Below, piece by piece: positions 16,512 to 25,961 of a stretch of 64,000 bases of DNA (within the stretch, counting starts at the first letter, position 1; the number at the start of each line of letters is the position of its first letter). The notes beneath the pieces are model-generated. The model was not told the origin of the DNA. It saw only the letters and a program-made list of their open reading frames with translations, and made no database searches. Source of the stretch: Candidatus Gastranaerophilales bacterium HUM_1 (lineage in GTDB: Bacteria; Cyanobacteriota; Vampirovibrionia; Gastranaerophilales; Gastranaerophilaceae); NCBI GenBank assembly GCA_002103105.1, contig DAAY01000003.1, forward strand, positions 558,001 through 622,000, given 5' to 3'. The position numbers and the translations under genes are program-made.

Positions 16512-18053
16512 TTATAGCAATTCATGTACAACAAGAACCACGATTTCTCCAGCTTTTAGGGTTAGTGAAATTTTTCCTTTTTTAATATCTGGCATAGAAG
16601 ATATTTTTATTGGTAAAATATTAAATCTTTGATTATATTTTGGAATTTTCACTGTCGCTTTTTGTGGATTTTCGTAATCTAAATTCCCTATTGTAATAAC
16701 TCTTTTTACAGAATTCCCAAAAGTGTATGCAAAAACTTTTGAATTTTTTGTTTTTAGAGGGGTGAAGGTGCCTTCATTCAAAACTGGAACAAGAGTTGAT
16801 TTAACGTTGTTCCCAAGAAGAAAATCATTGTGGATATTTTGATTGTTCCCCCCTGGTTTTCTTGAGTAATTGAAAATATCAATTTTCCCTCTATGGGTAA
16901 AATATGTATCATCATCTGTATTTGTGGATGGAGCTAATTTGTTTCCCATTTTGTAATTATAATCGTCCCCTGTTTGGAATCCATCTACAAAATAAGAATC
17001 GATAGGTAGTGTCGCATTGAGCCATATTATCATGTCACTCATCTGAGTCCCTTTTAATAAAATTGGACTTACTTCGTCATGAGTTGTAAAGGCTCCGATT
17101 GCAGATTTTTTCTCTTTGAATTTTTTTGTTTCATTTAAAGTAAGAGAAACATCTTTATATAAATCCTTTGCGTTTTTCCAATCTTTTATATTGAAAAAAG
17201 AACCATAGTATCCATCAAAGCCCGCTTCTAAAAGCTTGTTGTAAGGTGTGAATACTCCTTGAGGAGAAATTGCTTCGTGCCAACTTTCAGATGATTCTGC
17301 TAGCCACAAGAATTCAGAATCTTTTTGTCTAGAATAATCTATTAATTCTTTCCAGAAAGCGGATGTTTTGCAATGAGCAACATCCGCTCTGATTCCATCG
17401 ACTCCTAAATTCATCATGTATTTAACAAAGTCTTTGTACAAGTTATATACATTTGTGTCAATTTTTTCTTCTGTTCCTGTTGATAAAAGTCTAACATCTG
17501 TCCAATCAGCTGGAACAATTGGTTCGCCAGATGTTCCACTTACGAATAAATCTGGTTTTTGTAAATATAAATCATAAGAAGCACATGCTGGGATATCTAC
17601 GATTACTCGGATATTTCTTTTGTGTGCTTCTTCAATGAATTTTTTAGCTTGTTCTTCTATTGTTAATTTTGAAGTTTTATCCTTCAAATCTGGATTTAGC
17701 GAATCAAAACCCGAAGCGGAATATAAACTTCCTGCTGTTCCTAGAGCTTTTAGTTTTCCAGTTGGAGTGATGGGAAGAATGTGTAGAGTGTTTATTCCAA
17801 GGTGTTTAAGTTCATCAAGTCTATCTATCGCATTGATGAAATTCCCTCGAACTTCTCCAATATCTTCTTGAATAAATCCATCTCCATCTACATCATCAGC
17901 ATTAAAAGAACGTAAATTTATTTCCATTATGACTGCTTTATTATTTAGAAATTGTGTTCTTAAATCGTTTTTCCATTCCTGTGCAATAGCAGGTGTTGCT
18001 GCACAAAGTGTCATAACAATTGCAGTTGTACATATTTTTTTTAACAATTTCAT
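16512..18053 (-). CDS. Secreted GH13-family alpha-amylase-type glycosidase
   Basis: 513 residues with an N-terminal signal peptide (MKLLKKICTTAIVMTLCA, cleavage near AIAQE), so it is periplasmic or exported. The GH13 barrel shows region I (NTLHILPITPTGK), the nucleophile in VDGIRADVAHC, the acid/base in FLWLAESSE, and the transition-state Asp in FTTHDEVSP. It then has a C-terminal beta domain. Insertions such as QEDIGEVRGNF near the N-terminus are typical of a minority of bacterial GH13 enzymes. The substrate is probably an alpha-glucan, but the exact specificity is not readable. It follows a LysM membrane-protein gene by 29 bases. Confidence 0.88.
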   Translation of the reverse strand: MKLLKKICTTAIVMTLCAATPAIAQEWKNDLRTQFLNNKAVIMEINLRSFNADDVDGDGFIQEDIGEVRGNFINAIDRLDELKHLGINTLHILPITPTGKLKALGTAGSLYSASGFDSLNPDLKDKTSKLTIEEQAKKFIEEAHKRNIRVIVDIPACASYDLYLQKPDLFVSGTSGEPIVPADWTDVRLLSTGTEEKIDTNVYNLYKDFVKYMMNLGVDGIRADVAHCKTSAFWKELIDYSRQKDSEFLWLAESSESWHEAISPQGVFTPYNKLLEAGFDGYYGSFFNIKDWKNAKDLYKDVSLTLNETKKFKEKKSAIGAFTTHDEVSPILLKGTQMSDMIIWLNATLPIDSYFVDGFQTGDDYNYKMGNKLAPSTNTDDDTYFTHRGKIDIFNYSRKPGGNNQNIHNDFLLGNNVKSTLVPVLNEGTFTPLKTKNSKVFAYTFGNSVKRVITIGNLDYENPQKATVKIPKYNQRFNILPIKISSMPDIKKGKISLTLKAGEIVVLVVHELL

Positions 18054-18082
18054 AAATCCTAAGCCCTCAAAATTTTTATAAC

Positions 18083-18772
18083 TTATTCTTCAACAGGAAT
18101 AATCAATTCTTGTCCGATGTTAATTCTGTCAAGAGAAGTTAAGTTGTTTGCTTTCATTACTTTTTCAGCTCTTTCTGGGGTATAAGCTCCAAAGTAATGT
18201 TTGATAATGCCTTCTCCTGTGTCGCCATTTTTAACAACATATTTTTTAGCGTTTTGAAGGTTTAAATCTTTAGCCGTGGTTTCATTTTGAACCTTTGTTG
18301 CAGTTTGAGTTTCTTCTTCAGTTGGAACGGATACTCTATTAGATGCAGTATCTTCTGCAATGTCTGTTTGTTCTTCTAGTGTTGGTTCAGTTGGTTTTTT
18401 AGCAAAAATGTTTAATTTTTCTAAATTGAACATTTGTTTTTTAGGTAAATTTATATTCTCTGCTGTAATATTTGATTTAGCAACAAAGGTTCCAAGACAA
18501 GCTAGGACAATCAATGTAACTACAACTCCAGATACAAATCCCATTGAGATATATGCCATTGGGGAATTTGTGTTAAATTGAGTTGATTTGAATGTTTGCC
18601 ATAACAAATCAATTTCTTGAGCTTTATTTTCAATTGAATCTGTTGGAGTTTTTTCTTCCTCCTCAGGTCTTACGTATTCACTAGGAACACTGTCATTTTC
18701 TTTTGACAAATTTTCAATAACTTCCATTGTTTCTCTTGATAGAGTTGATCTTCTTATTGTCGAACTTTTCAT
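18083..18772 (-). CDS. LysM-domain single-pass membrane protein
   Basis: 229 residues from ATG 18772, which has GAGG 8 bases upstream; the GTG at 18784 is part of that ribosome-binding site. A polar cytosolic N-terminus of about 85 residues precedes one membrane helix (SMGFVSGVVVTLIVLACLG), a Thr/Glu-rich linker, and a C-terminal LysM domain (VVKNGDTGEGIIKHYFG to INIGQELIIP) that should bind peptidoglycan. It is probably co-transcribed with the secreted GH13 enzyme 29 bases downstream. Function beyond wall anchoring is unknown. Confidence 0.85.
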   Translation of the reverse strand: MKSSTIRRSTLSRETMEVIENLSKENDSVPSEYVRPEEEEKTPTDSIENKAQEIDLLWQTFKSTQFNTNSPMAYISMGFVSGVVVTLIVLACLGTFVAKSNITAENINLPKKQMFNLEKLNIFAKKPTEPTLEEQTDIAEDTASNRVSVPTEEETQTATKVQNETTAKDLNLQNAKKYVVKNGDTGEGIIKHYFGAYTPERAEKVMKANNLTSLDRINIGQELIIPVEE

Positions 18773-18808
18773 TAAATACCTCACTACCCAAAATTATTTC
18801 CTACACAG

Positions 18809-18837
18809 ATAATATCACGACAGATGCTAATATTCAA
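18809..18837 (-). promoter_or_regulatory. Sigma-70-type promoter for the LysM-GH13 pair
   Basis: On the minus strand, TTGAAT and TATTAT are separated by 17 bases, about 35 bases upstream of ATG 18772. Confidence 0.65.
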
Positions 18838-18854
18838 CCAGATGTTACATTTAA

Positions 18855-18888
18855 GCAAAAAAGAACCCGAAAATACTTTCGGGTTCTT
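18855..18888 (-). terminator. Terminator of the HU gene
   Basis: AAGAACCCGAAA pairs with TTTCGGGTTCTT; the minus-strand T run follows. Confidence 0.88.
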
Positions 18889-18916
18889 CCTAAACTTATT
18901 AACTTTGTAAAAGAAA

Positions 18917-19189
18917 TTACTTAACAAGTTCTTTGAATTTTTTACCAGCTGAGAATGCAGGAACTGTTTTAGCAGCAATTTTCAAAGCTGCACCAGTTTG
19001 AGGGTTTCTACCAGTTCTAGCTGCTCTTTTGCGAGCTTCGAAAGTACCGAAACCAACTAATGTAACTTTTTTACCTTTAGAAACTGTTTTTTGAATAGTT
19101 TCTAATGTTGCAGCTAAAATGTCAGCTGTTGCTTTTTGTGAAACTTTTGCTTTTTTAGATACTTCTTTTACTAATTCTTCTTTGTTCAT
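18917..19189 (-). CDS. hup: HU-family nucleoid protein
   Basis: A 90-residue histone-like DNA-bending protein. The N-terminus MNKEELVKEVSKKAKVSQKA, the core VTLVGFGTFEARKRAARTGRNP and the C-terminal VPAFSAGKKFKELV are the complete HU fold, including the DNA-clasping arm with the intercalating Pro in GRNP. ATG 19189 has GGAGG seven bases upstream; a longer frame to 19258 adds only a basic non-HU extension and is rejected. A near-consensus promoter and strong terminator indicate a highly expressed single-gene unit. Confidence 0.96.
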   Translation of the reverse strand: MNKEELVKEVSKKAKVSQKATADILAATLETIQKTVSKGKKVTLVGFGTFEARKRAARTGRNPQTGAALKIAAKTVPAFSAGKKFKELVK

Positions 19190-19262
19190 TCTGAACCTCC
19201 TTCTTCCTTTCCCACGGCGTAAGTTACCATTTCCCCGCAGTATGTGTGTAATCGACAAATTT

Positions 19263-19290
19263 ATTATATCACTTTCTTCAATCCTGTCAA
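19263..19290 (-). promoter_or_regulatory. Near-consensus sigma-70 promoter for HU
   Basis: Perfect TTGACA and perfect TATAAT on the minus strand with a 16-base spacer. It leaves a 5' untranslated region of roughly 65 bases. Confidence 0.88.
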
Positions 19291-19376
19291 GGGTTTTAGA
19301 GATTAATTTTCTCTGAATAATAGATATAGCGTATATTTAAGAGTATATCCTCTTGAAAACCTTGAGTATATAAGGA

Positions 19377-20243
19377 TTATAAGCTGTTATTTAATTTTGC
19401 AAATTTAACATTTTGGTAAAAATATTGCAAAATTTGGTATGCGTTATAGCCTTGTTTTGCTAAGTTGTTTGCACCATGTTGTGACATTCCAACTCCGTGT
19501 CCATTTTTCTTTACGTTATCGTCAAATGATGGTACAGAGTGTAGATATGGAGCAGAACCACCCCAAACTGATGCACTTGTCATTCCTCCTGCTGAAGCAG
19601 AATAATATGCTGAAATGATTTTCATGTCGTATGTAAGTACCAATCCATAGGTTTCTTCTACTGCTTTATTTGTTTTGTTTGTTTCAACAGAAGCTCCACC
19701 ATATGCTTGGTCTTCGGTGTTGTCTTTCAAATCATATCCATTTTTTGCTTGTTTGCCCAAATTTGCAAGTGCAAAACTTCTTGCAGCTATTGCTTGAGCT
19801 TTTAGAGCTTCGTATTCCCAAGATGGAGGCATTTCTGATGGTACTACCCCTTTTATATAGTTTTCTAGGTCAATATCATTGATTACGGTTAAATTCCCAT
19901 TAACAACTTTTACCATTAGTTTTCCGTGATACCATTTGCCTTTTGTGCTCACATATCCTTTTGAATCTGGGCGTAATACAATTGAATCCGTTCCTAGGGA
20001 ATAAAAATGTCCACCGCTTTTTACCGCAATTTGGTTTTTATATGGAACAAGAACGTAACCTTTCATTGCATCAGATGTGCATACTGTTTTATTTGTGTGT
20101 ACATCTATCATTCTTCCATTTACATTTGTCCCAACGCCTGCTTGGTCAACACTTGTAAGTAGTCCGATTTTTATTGCGTAACTCGGATTTGCGATTATCA
20201 GATTGATAATTAATATTGTTAATGTAATTAAAATCTTTTTCAT
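19377..20243 (-). CDS. SpoIID/LytB-domain secreted protein
   Basis: 288 residues with a signal peptide (hydrophobic run ITLTILIINLIIANPSYA). The SpoIID domain shows DLENYIKGVVPSEMPPSWEYEALKAQ (first part), AARSFALANLG, YGGASVETNKTNKAVEETYG, SASAGGMT and the final GHGVGMSQHGANNLAKQGY. In spore formers SpoIID is a lytic transglycosylase acting on denuded glycan strands; relatives in non-sporulating diderms and cyanobacteria have assumed cell-wall roles. It lies 57 bases downstream of the Slt-type gene in the same direction, so both may belong to a wall-remodelling unit. Confidence 0.92.
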   Translation of the reverse strand: MKKILITLTILIINLIIANPSYAIKIGLLTSVDQAGVGTNVNGRMIDVHTNKTVCTSDAMKGYVLVPYKNQIAVKSGGHFYSLGTDSIVLRPDSKGYVSTKGKWYHGKLMVKVVNGNLTVINDIDLENYIKGVVPSEMPPSWEYEALKAQAIAARSFALANLGKQAKNGYDLKDNTEDQAYGGASVETNKTNKAVEETYGLVLTYDMKIISAYYSASAGGMTSASVWGGSAPYLHSVPSFDDNVKKNGHGVGMSQHGANNLAKQGYNAYQILQYFYQNVKFAKLNNSL

Positions 20244-20300
20244 AGGTTTTATTTTAGCACTTTACGGGAAAAAGTAATAAATCAAATGTATGATTTTTCG

Positions 20301-22286
20301 CTATTTTTGGTAAATTCTTGTGTAATTCCAGTAGCTTTTGAATACTTTTTTTACGTAAGTTTTTGTTTCTTCGTATGGAATTTGTTCTACAAATTCATCT
20401 GTGTCTGAATATGAAAGAGAGGACTTCCATCTTGTGACAGAACCAATCCCTCCATTGTATGCGGCGATTGCAGAAATGTCTTTGTTGCCAAGCATTCCTC
20501 TTATTGTTGAGTAATACATATTTCCTATTTTAATATTTAATTCTGGGTTGAATAAATAGCTTGTGTTAAAAGAAATTCCATTTTTGTCTCCAATGTCGTG
20601 TGCTGTTGAAGGCATAAGTTGCATTAATCCGATTGCACCAACTCCACTTTGAGCTTCTGTATTGAAAAAACTTTCCTCTCTAATTAGTGCCATCATTAGG
20701 GCATCATTATTTTGATATTGGGAAGATATTCTTTGAACTTGTTTATAATAATTTAGAGGATAAACAAGACGCCATCTTAAATCTGTTTTTGGAGGTTTTA
20801 CATCTAGTTTTTCCATTGCTTTTTGTGCAATGTGTGCAGATGCCGCATAATTCCCTTTTTGATATTCAACCCAGCTTTTTACAAATTCATCTTTTGACAA
20901 TTTTGCAACCATGTCGTAGTCTTCTACGTCCATAAGATTGTGCATAATTCCATTCTTTACTGGATTTCTGTATGGATATTCAACTGACTTGTATTCTAAC
21001 GGTGTTGTGATTGTTGAATTTGGGACTCCTTTGATTATCCAAAAAGCTCTATAAGCATAATAAGAATCTGGGTAATTGTTAATTAGTTTTTGAAAATATT
21101 TTGCACTTTCTAGGCTGTTATATTTTTGTTCAAGTTTTCCTTCCCAGAACATAATCATTGGTGCATCTGGAGTATTTGGATATTTTGCCAAATAATCTCT
21201 GCCGAGTTGTCTTGCATTTGTGTAATCTTGGTTTGCTATTCTGTTAAAAAATAAGTGAGAGAGTGCGTTTTGAGCGTAATCTCCTTTAGGGTAGTTATTG
21301 TATAAATCTCTATAACAAGAGTACTGTTGAGCTGGTGTCGATTTTTCGCATTTTAAAGTCCAGATGTAATCTTTATTTTTCCCTTTGGCTTTTGAAAATA
21401 GGTCGTACATCAATTTATTTGAACTATCATCTAATTTTAAATAGTTATCAACAGCTCTTTTATAATCTTCTGGATATGAATTTTCAGAATACTTTTCAAC
21501 CCCTTCTTCAATTTGAGATTTTACATTTTTATAATCGTGTTTAGCTATTGCGTTTGAAACTTTTATAGCCCAACTGTCACTTTGTTGCGTTTTTGCTAGT
21601 GCTTTATTCGTATCATTGTACAAGTTTGCGAGATAATAAGCTCTTGCAACAAGAGTATAATCTTTAGAACTCATTTCTGGATTGAATTTAATCCAATTAT
21701 TAGCCACATTTACGGCTAGTCTTCCATTAGGGTATTTCTCAAGATAATTTCTGAATGATTTTTCAATATGGTCAGACTTTCCTTTTTTAAAGAGTTTTTT
21801 GCTAGAATATCTTAATTTGAGAGCATCAATTCTTGCGATATAATATTCGGATGCAATTTTGTAATCTTCATCCATATTTGAATTTACAATGGTTTTGAAA
21901 TATCTTTTGGCAAGGTTTGGATTGTCATCTATTAATAACTGTCCAGCAAGATATTTAGATTCTAGGCTCAATCCAGAAGATGGATAATGTCTGAATAAAG
22001 ATTGGTATCTTTTGAGTTCAGAATTGGTATCTCCAAGAGCTTTAGCACATTGAGCTTGTCTATAAATTGCAATTGGTTTTAAGTTTGAAGTATATCCAAC
22101 TTTTGAAAATAAATAATATGAATTTGAGTAATTCCCATTTTCATAATCTTTAAGAGCTTGTTTATAAATTCTAACAGTTTTCCATTTAGGTTGGAGAATA
22201 TTGAAAAAATAAAATCCAGAAAGGAAACAAATGGCAAGAATTGCAACTGTTATTGATTTTTTATTTCTCAAATTAAATTCTGACAT
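20301..22286 (-). CDS. Slt70-like soluble lytic transglycosylase with TPR-like repeats
   Basis: 661 residues. It has an N-terminal membrane or signal segment (residues 11-31), a long array of degenerate TPR/Sel1-like helical repeats (about residues 35-480), and a C-terminal GH23 catalytic domain. The catalytic Glu is in ALIREESFFNTEAQS, followed by GAIGLMQLMPSTA, then NIKIGNMYYSTI and IAAYNGGIGSV. It cleaves peptidoglycan between MurNAc and GlcNAc to form 1,6-anhydro ends. The superhelical repeat domain resembles the ring of E. coli Slt70. It lies upstream of the SpoIID-domain gene. Confidence 0.93.
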   Translation of the reverse strand: MSEFNLRNKKSITVAILAICFLSGFYFFNILQPKWKTVRIYKQALKDYENGNYSNSYYLFSKVGYTSNLKPIAIYRQAQCAKALGDTNSELKRYQSLFRHYPSSGLSLESKYLAGQLLIDDNPNLAKRYFKTIVNSNMDEDYKIASEYYIARIDALKLRYSSKKLFKKGKSDHIEKSFRNYLEKYPNGRLAVNVANNWIKFNPEMSSKDYTLVARAYYLANLYNDTNKALAKTQQSDSWAIKVSNAIAKHDYKNVKSQIEEGVEKYSENSYPEDYKRAVDNYLKLDDSSNKLMYDLFSKAKGKNKDYIWTLKCEKSTPAQQYSCYRDLYNNYPKGDYAQNALSHLFFNRIANQDYTNARQLGRDYLAKYPNTPDAPMIMFWEGKLEQKYNSLESAKYFQKLINNYPDSYYAYRAFWIIKGVPNSTITTPLEYKSVEYPYRNPVKNGIMHNLMDVEDYDMVAKLSKDEFVKSWVEYQKGNYAASAHIAQKAMEKLDVKPPKTDLRWRLVYPLNYYKQVQRISSQYQNNDALMMALIREESFFNTEAQSGVGAIGLMQLMPSTAHDIGDKNGISFNTSYLFNPELNIKIGNMYYSTIRGMLGNKDISAIAAYNGGIGSVTRWKSSLSYSDTDEFVEQIPYEETKTYVKKVFKSYWNYTRIYQK

Positions 22287-22350
22287 AACAATTAAAGTGT
22301 ACCAAATTAACTATAAAAGTAAAAATTTTTATTAATTATTTACAAAATTC

Positions 22351-22378
22351 TTTCAAATAATTGTTTACTCCATATAAT
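22351..22378 (+). promoter_or_regulatory. Putative promoter for mscS
   Basis: TTTCAA at 22351-22356 and perfect TATAAT at 22373-22378 with a 16-base spacer, 26 bases upstream of ATG 22404. Confidence 0.5.
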
Positions 22379-22403
22379 ATAAAGTGACAGGAGAAAGAAT
22401 ACA

Positions 22404-23225
22404 ATGCCAAATTGGGAAAAAGGGCTTATCGCCATAGCTATCAATCTAGTACTCATTATAATTTTGTTCAAAGTTATAGATGTAATAGATAGAAGGGTTC
22501 GGTTGAAAATCCAAAATGAAGAATCAAATTCTCCATTGTTGAGATTTATTCCTATCATAATGAAGTTATTGAAAGCTGTTCTATTATTTATAGCTTTCAC
22601 TGGATTTTTACAAAGTCAAGGTTATTCTGTTTCTTCTATTCTTGCTGGTTTTGGAATTGGTGGTATTGCCGTAGGTATGGCCGCTAAGGATGCTTTAGCG
22701 AATATTTTTGGTAGTATTGAAATTCTTTCAGACCATGTATATAAAGTTGGAGATTATGTAAAAGTTGATGGAATAGAAGGTTATGTTGAAGATATAAATA
22801 TTCGTTCCACAAAAATCAGAGATTTAGATAATTTTTTGATATCAGTGCCAAATAATGTAGCTGCAAATGTTGTGATTACAAATGTTTCTCGTGCTAAGAA
22901 AAGATTTATTAATATGATGTTTGGCGTTACATATTCAACGGATAATGACTCCTTGCAAAAAGCTCAAGAGATATTGAAAGAAGTTGCGTTAGCTCATAAA
23001 GATATTCATAAGGATTTTGTTGTAGCTATCCATGACTTGGGAGATAGTTCAATAAATATCAGATTTAGAGGATATGTAAAATCTGGTTCTTATGAAAAAT
23101 TTCTAAAAGTTCGTAGTGAATTTTTAGCTGATGTAATAAAGCGTTATAGAGAAGAAAATATTGATTTTGCATTCCCTTCTCGTTCTGTATATATAGAAAG
23201 TGATAATACGAAAATTGAAAATTAA
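22404..23225 (+). CDS. Small-conductance mechanosensitive channel (MscS family)
   Basis: 273 residues. Three predicted helices lie in the first 110 residues. The pore helix and its Gly/Ala pattern (SILAGFGIGGIAVGMAAKDALANIFGS, in two parts) and the beta-domain start KVGDYVKVDGIEGYVEDINIRST are diagnostic for MscS. The protein opens under membrane tension to release solutes on osmotic downshift. It overlaps the rlmH reading frame by about ten bases, implying coupled translation. Confidence 0.92.
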   Translation: MPNWEKGLIAIAINLVLIIILFKVIDVIDRRVRLKIQNEESNSPLLRFIPIIMKLLKAVLLFIAFTGFLQSQGYSVSSILAGFGIGGIAVGMAAKDALANIFGSIEILSDHVYKVGDYVKVDGIEGYVEDINIRSTKIRDLDNFLISVPNNVAANVVITNVSRAKKRFINMMFGVTYSTDNDSLQKAQEILKEVALAHKDIHKDFVVAIHDLGDSSINIRFRGYVKSGSYEKFLKVRSEFLADVIKRYREENIDFAFPSRSVYIESDNTKIEN

Positions 23226-23685
23226 GATAATAGCGTTAGGGAAAATTAAAGAAAAATTTTTAAAAGAAGGAATAAATGAGTTTTTGAAAAGATTAACTCC
23301 TTACGCATCTGTTTCGATTTTAGAACTTAATCCTATTGAGATAAAAGATGAAAATTTAACAGCTAAAATTTTATTAGATGAAGGTGAAAAAATTCTTTCA
23401 AACATTAAACCTCAAGATTATGTTATTACTATGGAGATTAAGGGTAAGCAGTTCTCGAGTGAGGAGTTTGCTCAAAAGATTGAAGGAATCACAAATGATG
23501 GAACTCAAGAAATCGTTTTTGTAATAGGTTCTTCTTGCGGAATTGGTAAAAATGTTTCTGATAGAGCAAATTTAAAAATGAGTATGTCGAAAATGACTTT
23601 TTTACACCAATTTGCAAGGTTAATTTTGGTGGAACAAATATATAGAGCGTTCAAAATTATAAAAGGTGAAACTTATCACAAATAA
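23215..23685 (+). CDS. rlmH: 23S rRNA pseudouridine1915 N3-methyltransferase
   Basis: A SPOUT methyltransferase that modifies pseudouridine 1915 in 70S ribosomes. Starting at TTG 23215 gives KIKIIALGKIKEKFLKEGI, aligning directly to known RlmH N-termini, and 156 residues in all; GTG 23200 is an alternative with five extra residues. The AdoMet-binding knot region has EIVFVIGSSCGIG, then MSMSKMTFLHQFARLILVEQIYRAFKI and the conserved end YHK. It overlaps the mscS 3' end. Confidence 0.93.
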   Translation: MKIKIIALGKIKEKFLKEGINEFLKRLTPYASVSILELNPIEIKDENLTAKILLDEGEKILSNIKPQDYVITMEIKGKQFSSEEFAQKIEGITNDGTQEIVFVIGSSCGIGKNVSDRANLKMSMSKMTFLHQFARLILVEQIYRAFKIIKGETYHK

Positions 23686-23771
23686 TTTTTGTAATATTTC
23701 TTTATATGCTAGCAATTTTTATATTTATCTAATTTATATAAATTGTAGTGTTTAAAGAAAGGAATAAAAAT

Positions 23772-24080
23772 ATGGATACAAAAATTTCTTCAGGTTTTTC
23801 TCAAAACTTTTCTGGTAAATATCAAATTGATGCAAACCAAGAAATGAAAACTTCAGAGGCTTGTTTAGCGAGAGATAAAGCCGTAGGGATGATGTTGGCT
23901 CTTAACGATAATGATGTAAATAAAGCTTCTGTTGAAAAGTTGAATGGATTTTTGAAAAATGAATATAAGGCTAATCCATCAGCCCCTTGTAAATTAGATA
24001 TTTTAGTTGATGATAAATATGATAAAGATTTTGAAAAAGTAATGAATACAGTTGGTCAAAAATTTTCAAAAGTTGGATAA
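23772..24080 (+). CDS. Hypothetical short protein, 102 aa
   Basis: ATG 23772 is favoured because AAAGAAAGGA lies 8 bases upstream; the frame is open back to 23748. It is a soluble, charged protein (MDTKISSGFSQNFSGKYQID, LARDKAVGMMLALNDNDVNK, DDKYDKDFEKVMNTVGQKF) with no recognisable domain and no export signal. A strong terminator follows. The SGFSQNFSGKY opening is reminiscent of the S-F-x-G motif in proteins at 26590 and 28790; the link is speculative. Confidence 0.65.
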   Translation: MDTKISSGFSQNFSGKYQIDANQEMKTSEACLARDKAVGMMLALNDNDVNKASVEKLNGFLKNEYKANPSAPCKLDILVDDKYDKDFEKVMNTVGQKFSKVG

Positions 24081-24095
24081 ATAAATTTGATAAAC

Positions 24096-24130
24096 AAATC
24101 GGTCGGTTTAATTAAACCGACCGATTTTTA
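24096..24130 (+). terminator. Rho-independent terminator
   Basis: AAATCGGTCGGTTTA pairs with AAACCGACCGATTT around a short ATT loop, followed by TTTA. Confidence 0.88.
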
Positions 24131-24160
24131 TTATAAATATAATTTCATCCACAAAGTTTA

Positions 24161-24188
24161 TTGCGTATGAAACAATGTGTGCTATATT
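24161..24188 (+). promoter_or_regulatory. Putative promoter for the M49-like gene
   Basis: TTGCGT at 24161-24166 and TATATT at 24183-24188 with a 16-base spacer, 38 bases before ATG 24227. Confidence 0.5.
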
Positions 24189-24226
24189 AAATTTATAAAA
24201 AGTATATAATATAGGAGAGCTTTATA

Positions 24227-25960
24227 ATGGAAAAATTCGAATTTAATTTATCTATCCAAGAATTAGAAAAAAGAACACATAAAGATTATTTAATTCATAA
24301 AAAATTTTTGAAGGCTGATGCTCCAGAGTATTTGGCTTTGGCTGAAGGAGATAAAAAAGCTCTTGTTCATTTGTGTAAAGCTGCTGAAATTTTGGAAAAA
24401 ATTAATATGCAACTAGATTGTAAACATAATTTAGCAGTTAAAGAATTTTTAGAAACGGAATCTGCAAAAGGTAATAAACAGGCGAAATTAACAAAGATTT
24501 TATTTGACGCTCAAAAGGGTGTAAATGCGATTGATACAATGTCAAATCCTATAAGACTTATCAAAGGGATTGAAGAAAAACCAGGAAAAGGTGTTTATCC
24601 AGAAGATTTATCAAAAGAGGAATTTCATACAGTTCTTTTGAGAATGTTGAATGAAGGTAAAATTGATGAAGTTAAGGCTATTTTAACTCAACGTTCTGTT
24701 GTAGTTCGTGCGGCAGAAGATTTGGCTGGAATTGATTATGTTGATTACTTCAGTGATGACTTTGCAAAAATGGCAGACGAACTTGATAAAGCTGCGGAGG
24801 TTTCAACTAATGCTGATTTTAATGAGTTTTTACGCCTTCAAGCAAAAGCCCTAAGAACAGCAGACCCAATGTTAGATGCTTATGCTGATAAAAAATGGGC
24901 AACTCTTCAAGATACCCCATTAGAGTTTACAATTACTCGTGAAAATTACGAAGATGAAATGACAGGGACAATTGTTGAAAACGAAGAATTGTCTGCAAAA
25001 TTAAAAGAATATGATATTTCTCCAATCCCTAAAGATTTCTTGGGTGGTAGAGTTGGAATTATCAATAAAAAAGGTACAGAAGCTCTTATGGCAATAAAAA
25101 AATATCTTCCAACTTTGGCTGATAACATGCCATACAAAGATGAATATGAACAAACTATTTCAGCAGAAGAAGATGCAAAACAAACAATGGTTGATGTTGA
25201 TATGGTTATGGCTTCTGGTGATGTTGGTGAATATCGTGGAGGTATTACATTGGCAGAAAACCTTCCAAATTCAGACAAATTGTCTTTAACTATCGGAGGC
25301 GGAAGAAGAAATGTTTATCATAGACAAATTAGATTTATCAGTGATAAAAAGAAATTACAAGAAAGATTAGATGCAATTTTAGATAAAGAACAACATAAGT
25401 ATTATCTTGATGAAGCTGACCACTGGTTCACAATCGGGCATGAAAATGCTCACTCTCTTGGACCAAAAGAAAGTAGTGAAAAATTAGGAAAATATAGAAA
25501 CATTATCGAAGAAAATAAAGCAGATATGGGTTCTTTAGCTTTCGTTGATTTGTTAACCGAACTTGGTATGTACACTCAAGAGCAACGTTTACAACTTATC
25601 GTGACAACTATTGCGGATAATTTCTTGAAATCTAAACCAACAATGTCGCAAGCTCACAGAGTTAGAACAGTAATGCAGAATAAATATTTCTCTGAACGTG
25701 GTGGCTATACGATTACAAAAGATGGTAAAATTCGCGTAAATATTGATAAAGCTGTTCCAATTGCAAAAGAAATGTTGGCAGAAATTATTAGAATTCAAAT
25801 TGATGGTGATTTTAATAAAGCCGAAAAATATGTGATGGACAACTTTGTTTGGTCTGATAATATGGAACTAATTGCTAAAAAACTTCAAAAAGTTTCAAAA
25901 GCGTTGAATGGAACATTGGAAACAGAATTGGCTGACAAATTATTAAAAGGAGAAATATAA
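24227..25960 (+). CDS. M49-like (dipeptidyl-peptidase III-related) zinc metallohydrolase
   Basis: 577 residues, no signal peptide. The zinc site is GHENAHSLGP with HENAH at residues 405-409, and a third ligand in IIEENKADMGSL (residues 426-437). The H-E-x-x-H plus GP and E-E-x-K-A-D combination matches the M49-like hydrolases often linked to Nudix domains, rather than classical DPP III (HELLGH with a longer spacer). The region GGITLAENLPNS and RRNVYHRQIRF also fits. Probable activity is peptide hydrolysis in the cytosol, but substrates are unknown. A two-helix membrane protein gene starts one base after the stop. Confidence 0.78.
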   Translation: MEKFEFNLSIQELEKRTHKDYLIHKKFLKADAPEYLALAEGDKKALVHLCKAAEILEKINMQLDCKHNLAVKEFLETESAKGNKQAKLTKILFDAQKGVNAIDTMSNPIRLIKGIEEKPGKGVYPEDLSKEEFHTVLLRMLNEGKIDEVKAILTQRSVVVRAAEDLAGIDYVDYFSDDFAKMADELDKAAEVSTNADFNEFLRLQAKALRTADPMLDAYADKKWATLQDTPLEFTITRENYEDEMTGTIVENEELSAKLKEYDISPIPKDFLGGRVGIINKKGTEALMAIKKYLPTLADNMPYKDEYEQTISAEEDAKQTMVDVDMVMASGDVGEYRGGITLAENLPNSDKLSLTIGGGRRNVYHRQIRFISDKKKLQERLDAILDKEQHKYYLDEADHWFTIGHENAHSLGPKESSEKLGKYRNIIEENKADMGSLAFVDLLTELGMYTQEQRLQLIVTTIADNFLKSKPTMSQAHRVRTVMQNKYFSERGGYTITKDGKIRVNIDKAVPIAKEMLAEIIRIQIDGDFNKAEKYVMDNFVWSDNMELIAKKLQKVSKALNGTLETELADKLLKGEI

Positions 25961-25961
25961 G

